Origin: Thermomicrobiales bacterium
Lineage (GTDB): Bacteria > Chloroflexota > Chloroflexia > Thermomicrobiales > UBA6265
Reading direction: 5' to 3'
Assembly: GCA_030447415.1 (NCBI GenBank)
Contig: JAUJOZ010000002.1
Location: 186,001-250,000 of the forward strand
Length of the DNA: 64,000 nucleotides
The notes below the pieces were generated by a model. It saw only the letters and a program-made list of their open reading frames with translations, was not told where the DNA came from and did no database searches. Of this stretch, positions 28,252 to 36,412 are shown in pieces. The number at the start of each line of letters is the position of its first letter. The first letter of the stretch is position 1. The position numbers were made by a program, and so were the translations under genes.

Positions 28252-28986
28252 ATGGCGGGGACCACGGTCGGGACGCAGCACGAGATACCGGTGTTGAGCC
28301 GCGACACGCTGACGTACCTGCAGACGGCGAAGACGATCGACCACTCGCTGCTCAAGCCCGAGCTGACGGAGGCGGACGTTGTTGCCGGCTGCGAGCTGGC
28401 GCGGCGCTACGACGTGGCGTCGGTCTGCGTGCGGCCGTGCGACGTGCCGCTGGCGGCGACGTTGCTGGCCGACTGTGACGTGCTGGTTGGAACCGTCATC
28501 GGCTTCCCTCACGGGGCGAATACGACGGCGACCAAGGTCTTCGAGGCCAACGACGCCATCGCCAACGGCGCCGTCGAGCTCGACATGGTGCTCAACATCG
28601 GCCGGCTCCGCTCCGGCCACGACGAGGCGGTGGGGCGTGATATCGCGGCGGTCGTCGAGGCCGCCGGCGACCGGGCGATCGTCAAGGTGATCCTGGAGAA
28701 CGCCTATCTATCGGACGACGAGAAGGAGCGTGGCTCGCGGTTGGCCGCGGCGGCCGGGGCGGCGTTCGTGAAGACCAGTACCGGGTTCGCCCCGTCGGGC
28801 GCGACACGCGAGGACCTACGCCTGATGCGAGCCAGCGTGCCGGCCGACGTCCAGGTCAAGGCCGCCGGCGGTGTCCGCACGCTCGACGCCCTCCTCGACG
28901 TCATCGACGTCGGCGTGACCCGGATCGGGGCGACGGCGACCGCCGCGATCCTCGACGAGTTCCGACGCCGCTTTCCGGGACGGTAG
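28252..28986 (+). CDS. Deoxyribose-phosphate-aldolase family enzyme (DeoC-like)
   Basis: 244-residue class I aldolase with a TIM barrel. Catalytic residues are present: Asp in VELDMVLN, the Schiff-base Lys in FVKTSTGFA and the second Lys in VKAAGGVRT. E. coli DeoC splits deoxyribose 5-phosphate into glyceraldehyde 3-phosphate and acetaldehyde. No thymidine phosphorylase, phosphopentomutase or deoxyribokinase is nearby; instead it stands between a UTRA regulator and sugar dehydrogenases, so it may cleave another phosphorylated sugar made by this pathway. GAGG lies 5 bases before the ATG. Could still be ordinary DeoC. Confidence 0.92.
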   Translation: MAGTTVGTQHEIPVLSRDTLTYLQTAKTIDHSLLKPELTEADVVAGCELARRYDVASVCVRPCDVPLAATLLADCDVLVGTVIGFPHGANTTATKVFEANDAIANGAVELDMVLNIGRLRSGHDEAVGRDIAAVVEAAGDRAIVKVILENAYLSDDEKERGSRLAAAAGAAFVKTSTGFAPSGATREDLRLMRASVPADVQVKAAGGVRTLDALLDVIDVGVTRIGATATAAILDEFRRRFPGR

Positions 28987-29079
28987 ACGGCAAGGCGGTT
29001 AGACGGTAAGCCGATGGGAGAGACACCATGCCGACCGCGTTCCCGAACTGGCTCAGGCCGAAGGTCGATTGCTGATGGC
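28984..29079. repeat. Heptanucleotide repeats spanning the dehydrogenase start codon
   Basis: Two period-7 stretches: GACGGCA, AGGCGGT, TAGACGG, TAAGCCG just after the DeoC stop, and CGAAGGT, CGATTGC, TGATGGC, TGACAGC ending inside the next gene, so its ATG (29075) is part of a repeat unit. Confidence 0.55.
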
Positions 29080-30247
29080 TGACAGCTCGCGCTTGCGTGT
29101 TGGCGTCGTCGGGGCGGGGTTCATCGGGCCGGTCCATATCGACGCGTTGCGGCGGATCGGGGTCGAGGTGGTCGGGCTGGTCGGCTCCGGGTCGGAGGCG
29201 GGTCGGGCGGCGGCGGCGGAGCTGCGACTGCCGGCGTACGGCTCCGTGGAGGAGCTGCTCGCGCGGGTCGACCTCGACGCCGTCCACATCACGACGCCGA
29301 ACCATCTCCACGCGCCGATGGTCAAGCAGGTCCTGGCCGCCGGCAAGCACGTCGTCTGTGAGAAGCCACTGGCGATGGATCTGGCCGAGGGAGAGGAGCT
29401 GCTGCGGCAGGCCAAGGCGGCGGGCGTCATCCACGCGGTCAACTTCAACATCCGCTTTTACCCCCTCTGCCAACAGGCGCGTGCCATGGTCCGCTCGGGC
29501 GAGATCGGCCCCCTCTACCTGATCCACGGCGGCTACCTGCAGGACTGGCTGCTGCTGGAGACCAACTGGAACTGGCGGCTCGACCCGGCGCTCGGCGGCG
29601 AGATGCGGGCGGTGGCCGACATCGGCTCGCACTGGCTCGACTTGATGGGCTTCATCACCGGGCAGGAGGTGACCTCGGTCTGCGCCGACTTCGCCACCTT
29701 CCTTCCGGTCCGCAAGCGTCCGCTGCGGCCGCTGGCGACGTTTGCAGGGAAAGAGCTGCGACCCGACGAGTACGAGGAGCGGCCAATCCACACCGAGGAC
29801 TACGCCAGCGTGCTGCTTCGCTTCGGGGACGGTGCGCGGGGAGTTCTGACCGTGTCCCAGGTGAGCGCCGGGCGGAAGAACCACCTCCGCTTCGAGTTGA
29901 ACGGGGCGAAGGCGTCGGTCGCCTGGAACTCGGAGCGGGTCGAGGAGCTCTGGATCGGACGCCGGGAGCGGGCGAGCGAGCTGCTGCTGCGGGACCCCTC
30001 GCTGCTCGCGCCCGAGGCGCGCGCCGTGGCGGGTACCCCCGGCGGCCACGCCGAGGGGTTTGTCGATACGTTTCGAGCGCTCTACCGGGCGGTCTACCGC
30101 GCGGCCGCGACCGGACAGCCGCCGGCCGAGCCGGACTACCCCACGTTCGCCGACGGGGTACGCTCGCTGCGCCTCAACGCGGCGATCGCGGTGAGCGCGC
30201 GCGAAGGGCGCTGGGTCGACGTGAGTGAGGTGGGAGCAGGACGATGA
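29075..30247 (+). CDS. Gfo/Idh/MocA-family NAD(P)-dependent dehydrogenase 1
   Basis: 390 residues. Rossmann start [15 protein letters not shown], the family signature [18 protein letters not shown] with the catalytic Lys of EKP, and the second-domain motif [15 protein letters not shown], which supplies the His. Members oxidise a ring hydroxyl of sugars or inositols to a ketone, or the reverse. A longer insertion (about residues 205-235, basic and Pro-rich) is specific to this paralogue. The stop overlaps the ATG of the TIM-barrel gene, so enzyme and isomerase are coupled. One of three such dehydrogenases in 6 kb. Confidence 0.93.
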   Translation: MADSSRLRVGVVGAGFIGPVHIDALRRIGVEVVGLVGSGSEAGRAAAAELRLPAYGSVEELLARVDLDAVHITTPNHLHAPMVKQVLAAGKHVVCEKPLAMDLAEGEELLRQAKAAGVIHAVNFNIRFYPLCQQARAMVRSGEIGPLYLIHGGYLQDWLLLETNWNWRLDPALGGEMRAVADIGSHWLDLMGFITGQEVTSVCADFATFLPVRKRPLRPLATFAGKELRPDEYEERPIHTEDYASVLLRFGDGARGVLTVSQVSAGRKNHLRFELNGAKASVAWNSERVEELWIGRRERASELLLRDPSLLAPEARAVAGTPGGHAEGFVDTFRALYRAVYRAAATGQPPAEPDYPTFADGVRSLRLNAAIAVSAREGRWVDVSEVGAGR

Positions 30248-31155
30248 AGCTGGGAGTGTTCACCTCGGCGCTGCCAGGGGTGCCGCTGCGCGACGTGGCG
30301 GCGTGGGCCGCCGAAAGCGGCTTCGCCACGTTAGAGATCGCCTGCTGGCCGGTCGGCAAGAAGGACCGACGGTACGGCGGCGTCAGCCACATCGACGTCG
30401 CCAATCTCGACGCCGCCGGGGCGCGCGAGGTCAACGCGCTGATCGCCGACCACGGGTTGGGCATCTCGTCGCTCGGGTACTACCCGAACCCGCTCAGCCC
30501 AGACCCGGCCCACCGCGAGGAAGTCATCGGCCACCTCAAGAAGGTGATCGACGCGGCGCAGCTGCTCGAGGTGGAGATCGTCGGCACGTTTGCCGGCGCC
30601 GACCAGGCCAAGAGCGCCGACCAGAACCTCGAAGCGTTCGCCCGCATCTGGCCGCCGATCGTGGCCTACGCGCGGGAGCGCGGGATCAAGATTGCCATCG
30701 AGAACTGCCCGATGCTCTGGCCCGACACCTGGCCGGGCGGCAGCAACGTCGCCTACTCCCCGGCGATCTGGCGCCGCATGTTCGAGATGGTCCCGGACGA
30801 CAACTTCGGGCTGAACTACGACCCCTCACACCTCGTCTGGCAGATGATCGACCACGTCCGACCGATCCACGAGTTCAAAGACCGGATCTTCCACGCCCAC
30901 GCCAAGGACATGGCGATCGATCGCGAGCTGCTCTACCAGGACGGCGTGCTCGGCTCCGGCTTCCGCTGGGTGATCCCGCGCCTGCCGGGGCTGGGGGAGG
31001 TCCGCTGGGACCAGGTTGCGGCCGCGCTCTATGCCGTCGGTTACGATCACGTCCTCAGCATCGAGCACGAGGATCGTGCCTTTGAAGGAACGGAGAACCT
31101 CGTCAAGCGCGGCTTCTACCTCGCGCGCGACGTGCTGGCGCCGTACATCGTCTGA
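30244..31155 (+). CDS. Sugar phosphate isomerase/epimerase (xylose-isomerase-like TIM barrel)
   Basis: 303 residues of the PF01261 fold. Metal-binding residues are carried by KIAIENCPM (Glu), [14 protein letters not shown] (Asp, His), IFHAHAKDM (His) and LSIEHEDR (Glu). Relatives include IolE dehydratase, tagatose epimerases and the eliminases that cleave 3-keto-glycosides. The 4-base ATGA overlap with the preceding dehydrogenase suggests that it acts on that enzyme's product. The exact reaction (isomerisation, epimerisation or beta-elimination) cannot be decided from sequence. Confidence 0.93.
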   Translation: MKLGVFTSALPGVPLRDVAAWAAESGFATLEIACWPVGKKDRRYGGVSHIDVANLDAAGAREVNALIADHGLGISSLGYYPNPLSPDPAHREEVIGHLKKVIDAAQLLEVEIVGTFAGADQAKSADQNLEAFARIWPPIVAYARERGIKIAIENCPMLWPDTWPGGSNVAYSPAIWRRMFEMVPDDNFGLNYDPSHLVWQMIDHVRPIHEFKDRIFHAHAKDMAIDRELLYQDGVLGSGFRWVIPRLPGLGEVRWDQVAAALYAVGYDHVLSIEHEDRAFEGTENLVKRGFYLARDVLAPYIV

Positions 31156-31509
31156 AGCGCCAGTTGCCGGGGCGCTGCTTGCTGCGTCGTTCATGGCCAC
31201 CGCGACGCCATGATTGGGGACGAATGTTGCCCAACTGGGTGAGCATGGCCTTACGCCACGGCCGGGGGACAGGCGCGGCAAGCACCGCCCCGCCAGATCC
31301 GCTGGTGATCTGGGGAAGGTGCTCGGGGATGGATCCAACCGACCACGGTGAGGAGTCCGTCGTCGTCAGCCTCGTCCTGGACGCGCCCGCGGGAGTGGTG
31401 CAGAAGCCGGCCGGCGCGCAGTCGCCTTGCTTGGACGACGGGGTGCGCCTTGCCCCGGTGGCGGTATCGGCGGGGCTCGTCCCCGAGGACTGAGGGCTGG
31501 AGCAACGGC
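31156..31509. other. Intergenic region, no convincing gene
   Basis: 354 bases between two genes of the sugar locus. A plus-strand frame of 109 codons (31164-31493) is open but has no family resemblance or ribosome site. No promoter or heptad tract is obvious. Confidence 0.4.
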
Positions 31510-32604
31510 ATGGATCGCGTCAAGGTCGGGATCATCGGATCGGGGTTCATCGCGCACTTGCACGCGGAGGCGTTCGCACGGGTGCCGAACGCGGAGGTGG
31601 TGGCGCTGGCGTCACCCAATGCGGGGCGGGGACTGGCGCTGGCGGAGACGTTCGGAATCCCGCGGCACCTGAGTGACTACCGCGACCTGCTTAACCTCGA
31701 CGAGATCGACTTGGTCACGCTGGGGGTACCGAACGACCTACACGCGCCGGTCTGCATCGACGCGGCCAAGGCGGGCAAGCACGTCGTCTGCGAGAAGCCG
31801 CTGTGCCTCACCTTGGCGCAGGCCGACGCGATGATCGCCGCCTGCCGCGAGGCCGGCGTCAAGCTGATGTACGCGGAGGAGCTCTGCTTCGCGCCGAAGT
31901 ACGTGCGCGCCAAACAGCTCGTGGACGAGGGTGCGCTCGGCGACGTCTTCCTCGTCAAGCAGAGCGAGGAGCACTTCGGCCCGCACTCCCCCTGGTTCTG
32001 GGACGTGCGTCGCTCCGGCGGCGGCGTGCTGCTCGACATGGGGTGCCACTCGATCGCGTTCTGCCGCTGGATCCTCGGCAACAAGCCGATCAAGCGCGTC
32101 TCGGCCACCATGGGGACGTTCGTCCACGGCGACAGGACGCGCGGCGAGGATCATTCCCTGACGATCCTCACGTTCGAGGGCGGTGCCATCGGCGTCTGCG
32201 AGAACTCCTGGGCGAAGGGCGGCGGGGTCGATGATCGGGCCGAGATCTACGGCTCGAAGGGGAATACCCGAGCCGACCTGCTGCGCGGCTCGTCGCTGAC
32301 GACCTACAGCGACGTCGGCTACGGCTACGCGGTTGAGAAGGCGAGCACCACCCAAGGGTGGACCTTCACGATGTACGAGGAGAGCTGGAACTACGGCTTC
32401 CCGCAGGAGATGCAGCACTTTGTCGATTGCGTCGCTCGGGACGAGCCACCGCTGGTGACCGGTGAAGACGGCCGCGTGGTGCTGGAAGCGATCTACGCGG
32501 CCTACCAGTCGGCGGGGACCGGCCGCGTCGTCGACTTGCCACTTGGCGAGGTGCAAGCCGACAAGCCGATCGACCTGTGGCTGGGAGCTGAGGAGTCCTC
32601 GTGA
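31510..32604 (+). CDS. Gfo/Idh/MocA-family dehydrogenase 2
   Basis: 364 residues. RVKVGIIGSGFIAHLHAE (Rossmann), [17 protein letters not shown] (catalytic Lys) and LLDMGCHSIAFCRWIL (catalytic His) are intact. The substrate loop HFGPHSPWFWDVRRSGGG is shared almost word for word with dehydrogenase 3 but not with dehydrogenase 1, so 2 and 3 are close paralogues. It overlaps the ROK kinase start by 4 bases. Confidence 0.93.
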   Translation: MDRVKVGIIGSGFIAHLHAEAFARVPNAEVVALASPNAGRGLALAETFGIPRHLSDYRDLLNLDEIDLVTLGVPNDLHAPVCIDAAKAGKHVVCEKPLCLTLAQADAMIAACREAGVKLMYAEELCFAPKYVRAKQLVDEGALGDVFLVKQSEEHFGPHSPWFWDVRRSGGGVLLDMGCHSIAFCRWILGNKPIKRVSATMGTFVHGDRTRGEDHSLTILTFEGGAIGVCENSWAKGGGVDDRAEIYGSKGNTRADLLRGSSLTTYSDVGYGYAVEKASTTQGWTFTMYEESWNYGFPQEMQHFVDCVARDEPPLVTGEDGRVVLEAIYAAYQSAGTGRVVDLPLGEVQADKPIDLWLGAEESS

Positions 32605-33599
32605 CCGAGCAGGGCTACGATGTCGGCGTCGATCTCGGCGGAACGAACTTGAAGCTGGCGCTGATCGATGGCGCCGGGCGGATCATCGAGCGGAGCACCG
32701 TGCCGACGCTGGCCCAGGAGGGGCATGAGGCGGTCCTGGGGCGGATGGCGGAGGGAATCCGGCAGCTCGCCGCGGCGGCCCCAGGCGGAGCGGTGGGCGC
32801 GGTCGGGGTCGGGGTGCCGGGGGTGCTCGACATGGCCACTGGCGTGACCAGGGATCTGCCCAACCTGCCCGGCAAGTGGGTCGACGTGCCGGTCGGGCCG
32901 ATCCTACGCGAGGCGACCGGGTACGAGGCGCACCTCCTTAACGACGTGCGGGCCTTCACCGTCGGTGAGCATGCCCTCGGCGCGGCCAAGGGGGCCGAGA
33001 CGGCCGCCTGTTTTGCGGTCGGCACGGGGATCGGCGGCGGGCTGGTGACGCACGGCAAGGTCCACTTCGGGCTCGGCGGTGCGGCCGGGGAGTTGGGGCA
33101 CCAGATCGTGCTGCCGGAGGGTCCGCGCTGTACGTGCGGCAACCGTGGCTGCGTCGAGCCGCTGGCCAATGGGCCGGGGATCGTCGGCGAGGCCGTGCGA
33201 CGGGTCCTCCAGGGGTTCACGACGGAGCTCGGGCACCTCGCCGGGGGCAACCTGGCGGCGATCACGCCGGCGTTGGTAGCGCAAGCGGCGGCGGACGGGG
33301 ACGAGGTAGCGATCGAAGTGCTGGAGCGCGCCGGCTACTTCCTGGGGCTGGCGGTGGCGAGCACGATCGCGTCGGTGGCGCCGGAGGTCGTGGTCATCGG
33401 CGGCGGTGTGGCGCAGGAGGCCGGTCCGATCTACTGGCGGGCGATGGAGGAGACGGCCCGGTCCCACTCCCACGTCACCGACATCGACCGCATTGCCTTC
33501 AAGCCGGCCGCCCTCGGTTACGACGCCGGTGTGATCGGCGCCGCGCTGTGGGGACGCGAGCGGTCAGGAATTGGGAGTCGGGAATCGGGAGTGGGATAA
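32601..33599 (+). CDS. ROK-family sugar kinase
   Basis: 332 residues, GTG start inside the preceding stop. ATP loop VGVDLGGTNLKLALID, catalytic LLNDVRAFTVGEHALG, sugar-binding GAAGELGHQ and the zinc motif CTCGNRGCVEP identify a glucokinase/N-acetyl-hexosamine-type ROK kinase and not a ROK repressor, as there is no helix-turn-helix. It would phosphorylate the sugar leaving the dehydrogenase/isomerase steps. The last ten residues, GIGSRESGVG, are encoded by a heptanucleotide repeat that has replaced the original gene end. Confidence 0.94.
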   Translation: MTEQGYDVGVDLGGTNLKLALIDGAGRIIERSTVPTLAQEGHEAVLGRMAEGIRQLAAAAPGGAVGAVGVGVPGVLDMATGVTRDLPNLPGKWVDVPVGPILREATGYEAHLLNDVRAFTVGEHALGAAKGAETAACFAVGTGIGGGLVTHGKVHFGLGGAAGELGHQIVLPEGPRCTCGNRGCVEPLANGPGIVGEAVRRVLQGFTTELGHLAGGNLAAITPALVAQAAADGDEVAIEVLERAGYFLGLAVASTIASVAPEVVVIGGGVAQEAGPIYWRAMEETARSHSHVTDIDRIAFKPAALGYDAGVIGAALWGRERSGIGSRESGVG

Positions 33600-33713
33600 A
33601 GGTCCGGGGACAGGTGCGGTTCGCGAACCGTTTGGCGGCTGGGGCGCTGTACGCGACCCGCGAACGACGCCTACGGCCGGCCGTCTCTCCTGGCTCCCGT
33701 CACTCGACTCTCT
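33568..33713. repeat. Inverted heptanucleotide repeats between kinase and dehydrogenase 3
   Basis: G-rich heptads AGGAATT, GGGAGTC, GGGAATC, GGGAGTG form the 3' end of the kinase gene (33568-33598). C-rich heptads with CT every 7 bases at about 33685-33713 (CTCCTGG, CTCCCGT, CACTCGA, CTCTCTG) precede the next gene, an inverted arrangement. Confidence 0.7.
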
Positions 33714-33731
33714 GATGAGCGGAGCGACGCG

Positions 33732-34778
33732 ATGACGGTCAGGATCGGGTTGATCGGGTCGGGGTTCGTGGCGACGTTCTACATGCAGGGGCTGGCCGAG
33801 GTGCCGAACCAGGAGGTGCGCGTCTGCGCCGCGACTGACCCGGAGCGGGCGCGCGCCTTCGCCGAGACGTGGGGCATCCCCGAGCACACGGCGGACGTCG
33901 ATGGGCTTCTGGCGCGAAGCGACATCGACTTGGTGCTCCTGGCGGTGCCGAACCAGGTCCACCAGGAGTTGGGCGTCAAGACCGCGCGGGCCGGCAAGAA
34001 CCTTGTCTGCACCAAGCCGCTCGCGCGCAACGGGACTGAGGCGGCGGAGATGCTGCGGGCGGTGCGCGAGGCGGGAGTCCTCCACGGCTACGCCGAGACC
34101 GAGGTTTTCGCCCCCGCCGTCATGCGCGCCCGGAAAATGATCGAGGACGGCGCCATCGGCGATGTGCTGACCGTGCGGTCGCGGGAAGCGCACGGCGGAC
34201 CGCACGCTCCCCACTTCTGGGATCGGGAGCTGGCCGGCGGCGGCGCGCTGATGGACATGGGTTGCCACACGATCGAGGCGGCGCGCTACTTCATCGGCAA
34301 GGACGTCGCACCGGTCGAGGTACTGGCCTGGGGCGACCTCCTCGTCCACCAGGACAAGACCACCGCCGAGGACAACGCCGTGGCCCTGATCCGCTTCGCG
34401 GGCGGACAGCTCGGGCACATGGAGTTGAGCTGGACGGCGCGGGGTGGGCTCGACCTGCGCAACGAGGTCTACGGCACCGACGGCGCGATCTTCACCGACG
34501 TCACGCGCGGCACCCCGATCAGCGCCTTCGCCCTCGGCAAGACCGGCTACCTGGTCGAGAAGGCGGACCTGGAGACGGGGTGGGTGGTGCCGGTGCCGGA
34601 CGAGGCGCGGGTCTACGGCTACCACGAGGAGATGAAGCACTTCGTGGAGTGTGTGGCCCAGAACCGGATGCCGCGCGAGACGTTCGAGGACGGCTACGTC
34701 GTCAACCGGATCATCGACGCGATGTACCGCTCGATGAACTCCAAGCGATGGGAGCCGGTCGAGATCCCGGCGGTGTGA
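33732..34778 (+). CDS. Gfo/Idh/MocA-family dehydrogenase 3
   Basis: 348 residues. VRIGLIGSGFVATFYMQG, then KNLVCTKPLARNGTEA where the usual EKP is TKP while the catalytic Lys is kept, and LMDMGCHTIEAARYFIG with the catalytic His. The loop HGGPHAPHFWDRELAGGG mirrors dehydrogenase 2. Having three related dehydrogenases in one locus fits a scheme in which one oxidises the sugar and another reduces the product after cleavage or epimerisation. Last gene before the inserted IS200-like element. Confidence 0.93.
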   Translation: MTVRIGLIGSGFVATFYMQGLAEVPNQEVRVCAATDPERARAFAETWGIPEHTADVDGLLARSDIDLVLLAVPNQVHQELGVKTARAGKNLVCTKPLARNGTEAAEMLRAVREAGVLHGYAETEVFAPAVMRARKMIEDGAIGDVLTVRSREAHGGPHAPHFWDRELAGGGALMDMGCHTIEAARYFIGKDVAPVEVLAWGDLLVHQDKTTAEDNAVALIRFAGGQLGHMELSWTARGGLDLRNEVYGTDGAIFTDVTRGTPISAFALGKTGYLVEKADLETGWVVPVPDEARVYGYHEEMKHFVECVAQNRMPRETFEDGYVVNRIIDAMYRSMNSKRWEPVEIPAV

Positions 34779-34796
34779 AAGGCAGATGCGGAACGT

Positions 34797-35387
34797 CGGG
34801 GTGGCGGCGCCGGGGCTCAAGCCCCGGTCTCACTCAACGAAGCCCCGTGAACGGGGCTGGAGCTTGGCCGCGTTGCTGGGGGCACAAGGTGGATGGCGTG
34901 AGGGATGCCGTATTGGCGGTTGTTCTATCACCTCGTGTGGGCGACGAAGGACCGGGAGCCGTCTATTGACGAGGTAGCAGCGCGGGTGGTTGAGGAGTCG
35001 ATTCGGGCGTCGTGTGATGAGCCTGGGATTCGCCTCCATGCCATCGGGATCATGCCGGATCACGTGCACGTCGCCGTCTCGCTACCGCCGCGAATCGCTC
35101 TGGCGTCGTTCATCGGGCAGATGAAGGGCCGTGCCACTCACGAGGTCAACGGCTCTGACCAGGGACCGAATCGCGGCCCCTTCGCCTGGCAGAACGAGTA
35201 TGGCGCCCTCTCCTTCGGCGAACGCGCCCTTCCCGATGTCATTGCCTACGTCCGCAACCAACCCGAGCGCCATGCCGCGAACCGCATCTGGCTTGCGCTC
35301 GAACAAACCGCCGACGACAAAGCTTAGCCCCGTTCACGGGGCTTCGTTCGGTGAGACCGGGGCTTGAGCCCCGGCGCCGCCACCCCG
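34797..35387 (+). mobile_element. IS200/RAYT-like element with 62-bp inverted ends
   Basis: The left end 34797-34858 and right end 35326-35387 are inverted copies matching at 60 of 62 positions. Each end contains two hairpins: CCGGGGCTCAAGCCCCGG and the pair AGCCCCGT / ACGGGGCT. They bracket a Y1 transposase gene. Element length is 591 bp. Classic IS200/IS605 members have subterminal hairpins in non-inverted ends; long inverted ends resemble the paired REP arrangement around RAYT genes. Inserted between dehydrogenase 3 and the SIS gene, splitting the operon; the right end stops 10 bp before the SIS start codon. Confidence 0.88.
34905..35327 (+). CDS. tnpA: Y1 transposase (IS200/RAYT family TnpA)
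   Basis: 140 residues, full length for a single-domain HUH transposase. YHLVWATKDREP at the start, HUH motif IMPDHVHVAVS near residue 49 and the nucleophile Tyr in VIAYVRNQPERHAANR near residue 115. It nicks single-stranded DNA at hairpin ends and forms a 5'-phosphotyrosine link. The frame is intact, so the element may still be active. The start at 34905 follows GTGAGGG. Confidence 0.9.
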   Translation: MPYWRLFYHLVWATKDREPSIDEVAARVVEESIRASCDEPGIRLHAIGIMPDHVHVAVSLPPRIALASFIGQMKGRATHEVNGSDQGPNRGPFAWQNEYGALSFGERALPDVIAYVRNQPERHAANRIWLALEQTADDKA

Positions 35388-35397
35388 AGGCCACGCG

Positions 35398-36210
35398 ATG
35401 GAATCCAATCAAGCCGCCCGCGCCTACCTCGCCGCCGCCCGATCCATCCTCGACCGCATCGAAGCGACGCAGCTCGCCACCATGGCCGCGGCGGCGGCCA
35501 TCTGCGCCGACGCCATCGCCGCCGGCGGCCTCGTCCACTGCTTCGGCACCGGCCATTCGCGGATCCCGGTCGAGGAGCTGTTTCCCCGGCACGGCAGCTT
35601 CCCCGGGTTCCACCCGATCGTCGAGCTGTCGCTGACGCATCATACCCAGGTCGTCGGGGCGAATGGACAGCGGCAGGCGATGTGGCTGGAGAAGCTGGAA
35701 GGGTTCGGCGAGGTCATCCTCCGCAACTTCAACTTCGGCCCCGACGACGCGATGCTCGTCTTCTCCAACAGCGGCGTCAACGGCGTCGTCATCGACGTCG
35801 CGCTCGGCGCGAAGCGGCGGGGGATGCCGGTCATCGCCGTGGTCTCACTCGACCACTGCCGGCAAGCGCCGGCGCGGCACTCCTCGGGCAAGCGTCTCCC
35901 CGACGTGGCGGACGTGACGATCGACAACGGGTCGCCGGCGGGCGATGCGATGGTGCGGGTCGAGGGGCTGGCAGACCCGGTCGGACCCGGCTCGACGGTC
36001 GGTTTCGCGGCGGTGGCCAACGCGCTCAAGACCCAGGTCGCCGACGGCCTGGTACGGCGGGGGGCACCGCCGCTGGTGCTCAGCTCGTCCCACTTCATCG
36101 GGGACGAGGCACCCGCCCGCTTCGACGCCTGCTACGACGACTACTCGCGGCGGGTCAGCCGGCTCTACCGGTGGCCCGAGGAAGACGGAAACGAGATGGA
36201 GGGGAGGTGA
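35398..36210 (+). CDS. SIS-domain sugar isomerase-like protein (UPF0309 type)
   Basis: 270 residues. The phosphosugar-binding SIS fold is shown by HCFGTGHSRIPVEELFPR, the diagnostic HGSFPGFHPIVELSL of the UPF0309 group and MLVFSNSGVNGVVIDVALG, with the Ser residues that hold the phosphate. Members are thought to bind or isomerise amino-sugar phosphates and often accompany NagR-type regulation and ROK kinases, as here. The GAGG ribosome site straddles the right edge of the inserted IS element. The stop lies 40 bp before the promoter of the sugar importer. Confidence 0.9.
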   Translation: MESNQAARAYLAAARSILDRIEATQLATMAAAAAICADAIAAGGLVHCFGTGHSRIPVEELFPRHGSFPGFHPIVELSLTHHTQVVGANGQRQAMWLEKLEGFGEVILRNFNFGPDDAMLVFSNSGVNGVVIDVALGAKRRGMPVIAVVSLDHCRQAPARHSSGKRLPDVADVTIDNGSPAGDAMVRVEGLADPVGPGSTVGFAAVANALKTQVADGLVRRGAPPLVLSSSHFIGDEAPARFDACYDDYSRRVSRLYRWPEEDGNEMEGR

Positions 36211-36249
36211 CCGTTCGGCGCGGCGACGAACGGTCACCACGGGGCGTGA

Positions 36250-36278
36250 TTGACGGGCTTCGTATCTGGCAATACAAT
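36250..36278 (+). promoter_or_regulatory. Promoter of the sugar ABC importer
   Basis: TTGACG at 36250-36255, 17-base spacer, TACAAT at 36273-36278; a near-consensus sigma-70 promoter 135 bp before the binding-protein start. Confidence 0.75.
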
Positions 36279-36291
36279 CCGGCGGCCGTCG

Positions 36292-36305
36292 CTGGTACGG
36301 ACCAG
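36292..36305. promoter_or_regulatory. GntR-type operator at the importer promoter
   Basis: CTGGTACGGACCAG, a perfect 5-bp inverted repeat around four bases, 13 bases after the -10 box. It has the same TGGT-N4-ACCA core and relative position as the site in front of the gntR gene at 27350-27361. Confidence 0.65.
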
Positions 36306-36412
36306 CGGGGGCCCCGGCTGTGGTGCACTGGGGTCACGGCGGCGGGAGGGGACCCACGATCGGGTGCGTTCGACGCAGAGGTCGAGCGCGGAGCGGAACG
36401 GAGCAAGGTTCG

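Noticed and set aside
31164..31493. A 109-codon plus-strand gene in the gap before dehydrogenase 2
   Set aside because: No ribosome site, no family similarity and composition typical of chance frames in GC-rich DNA.
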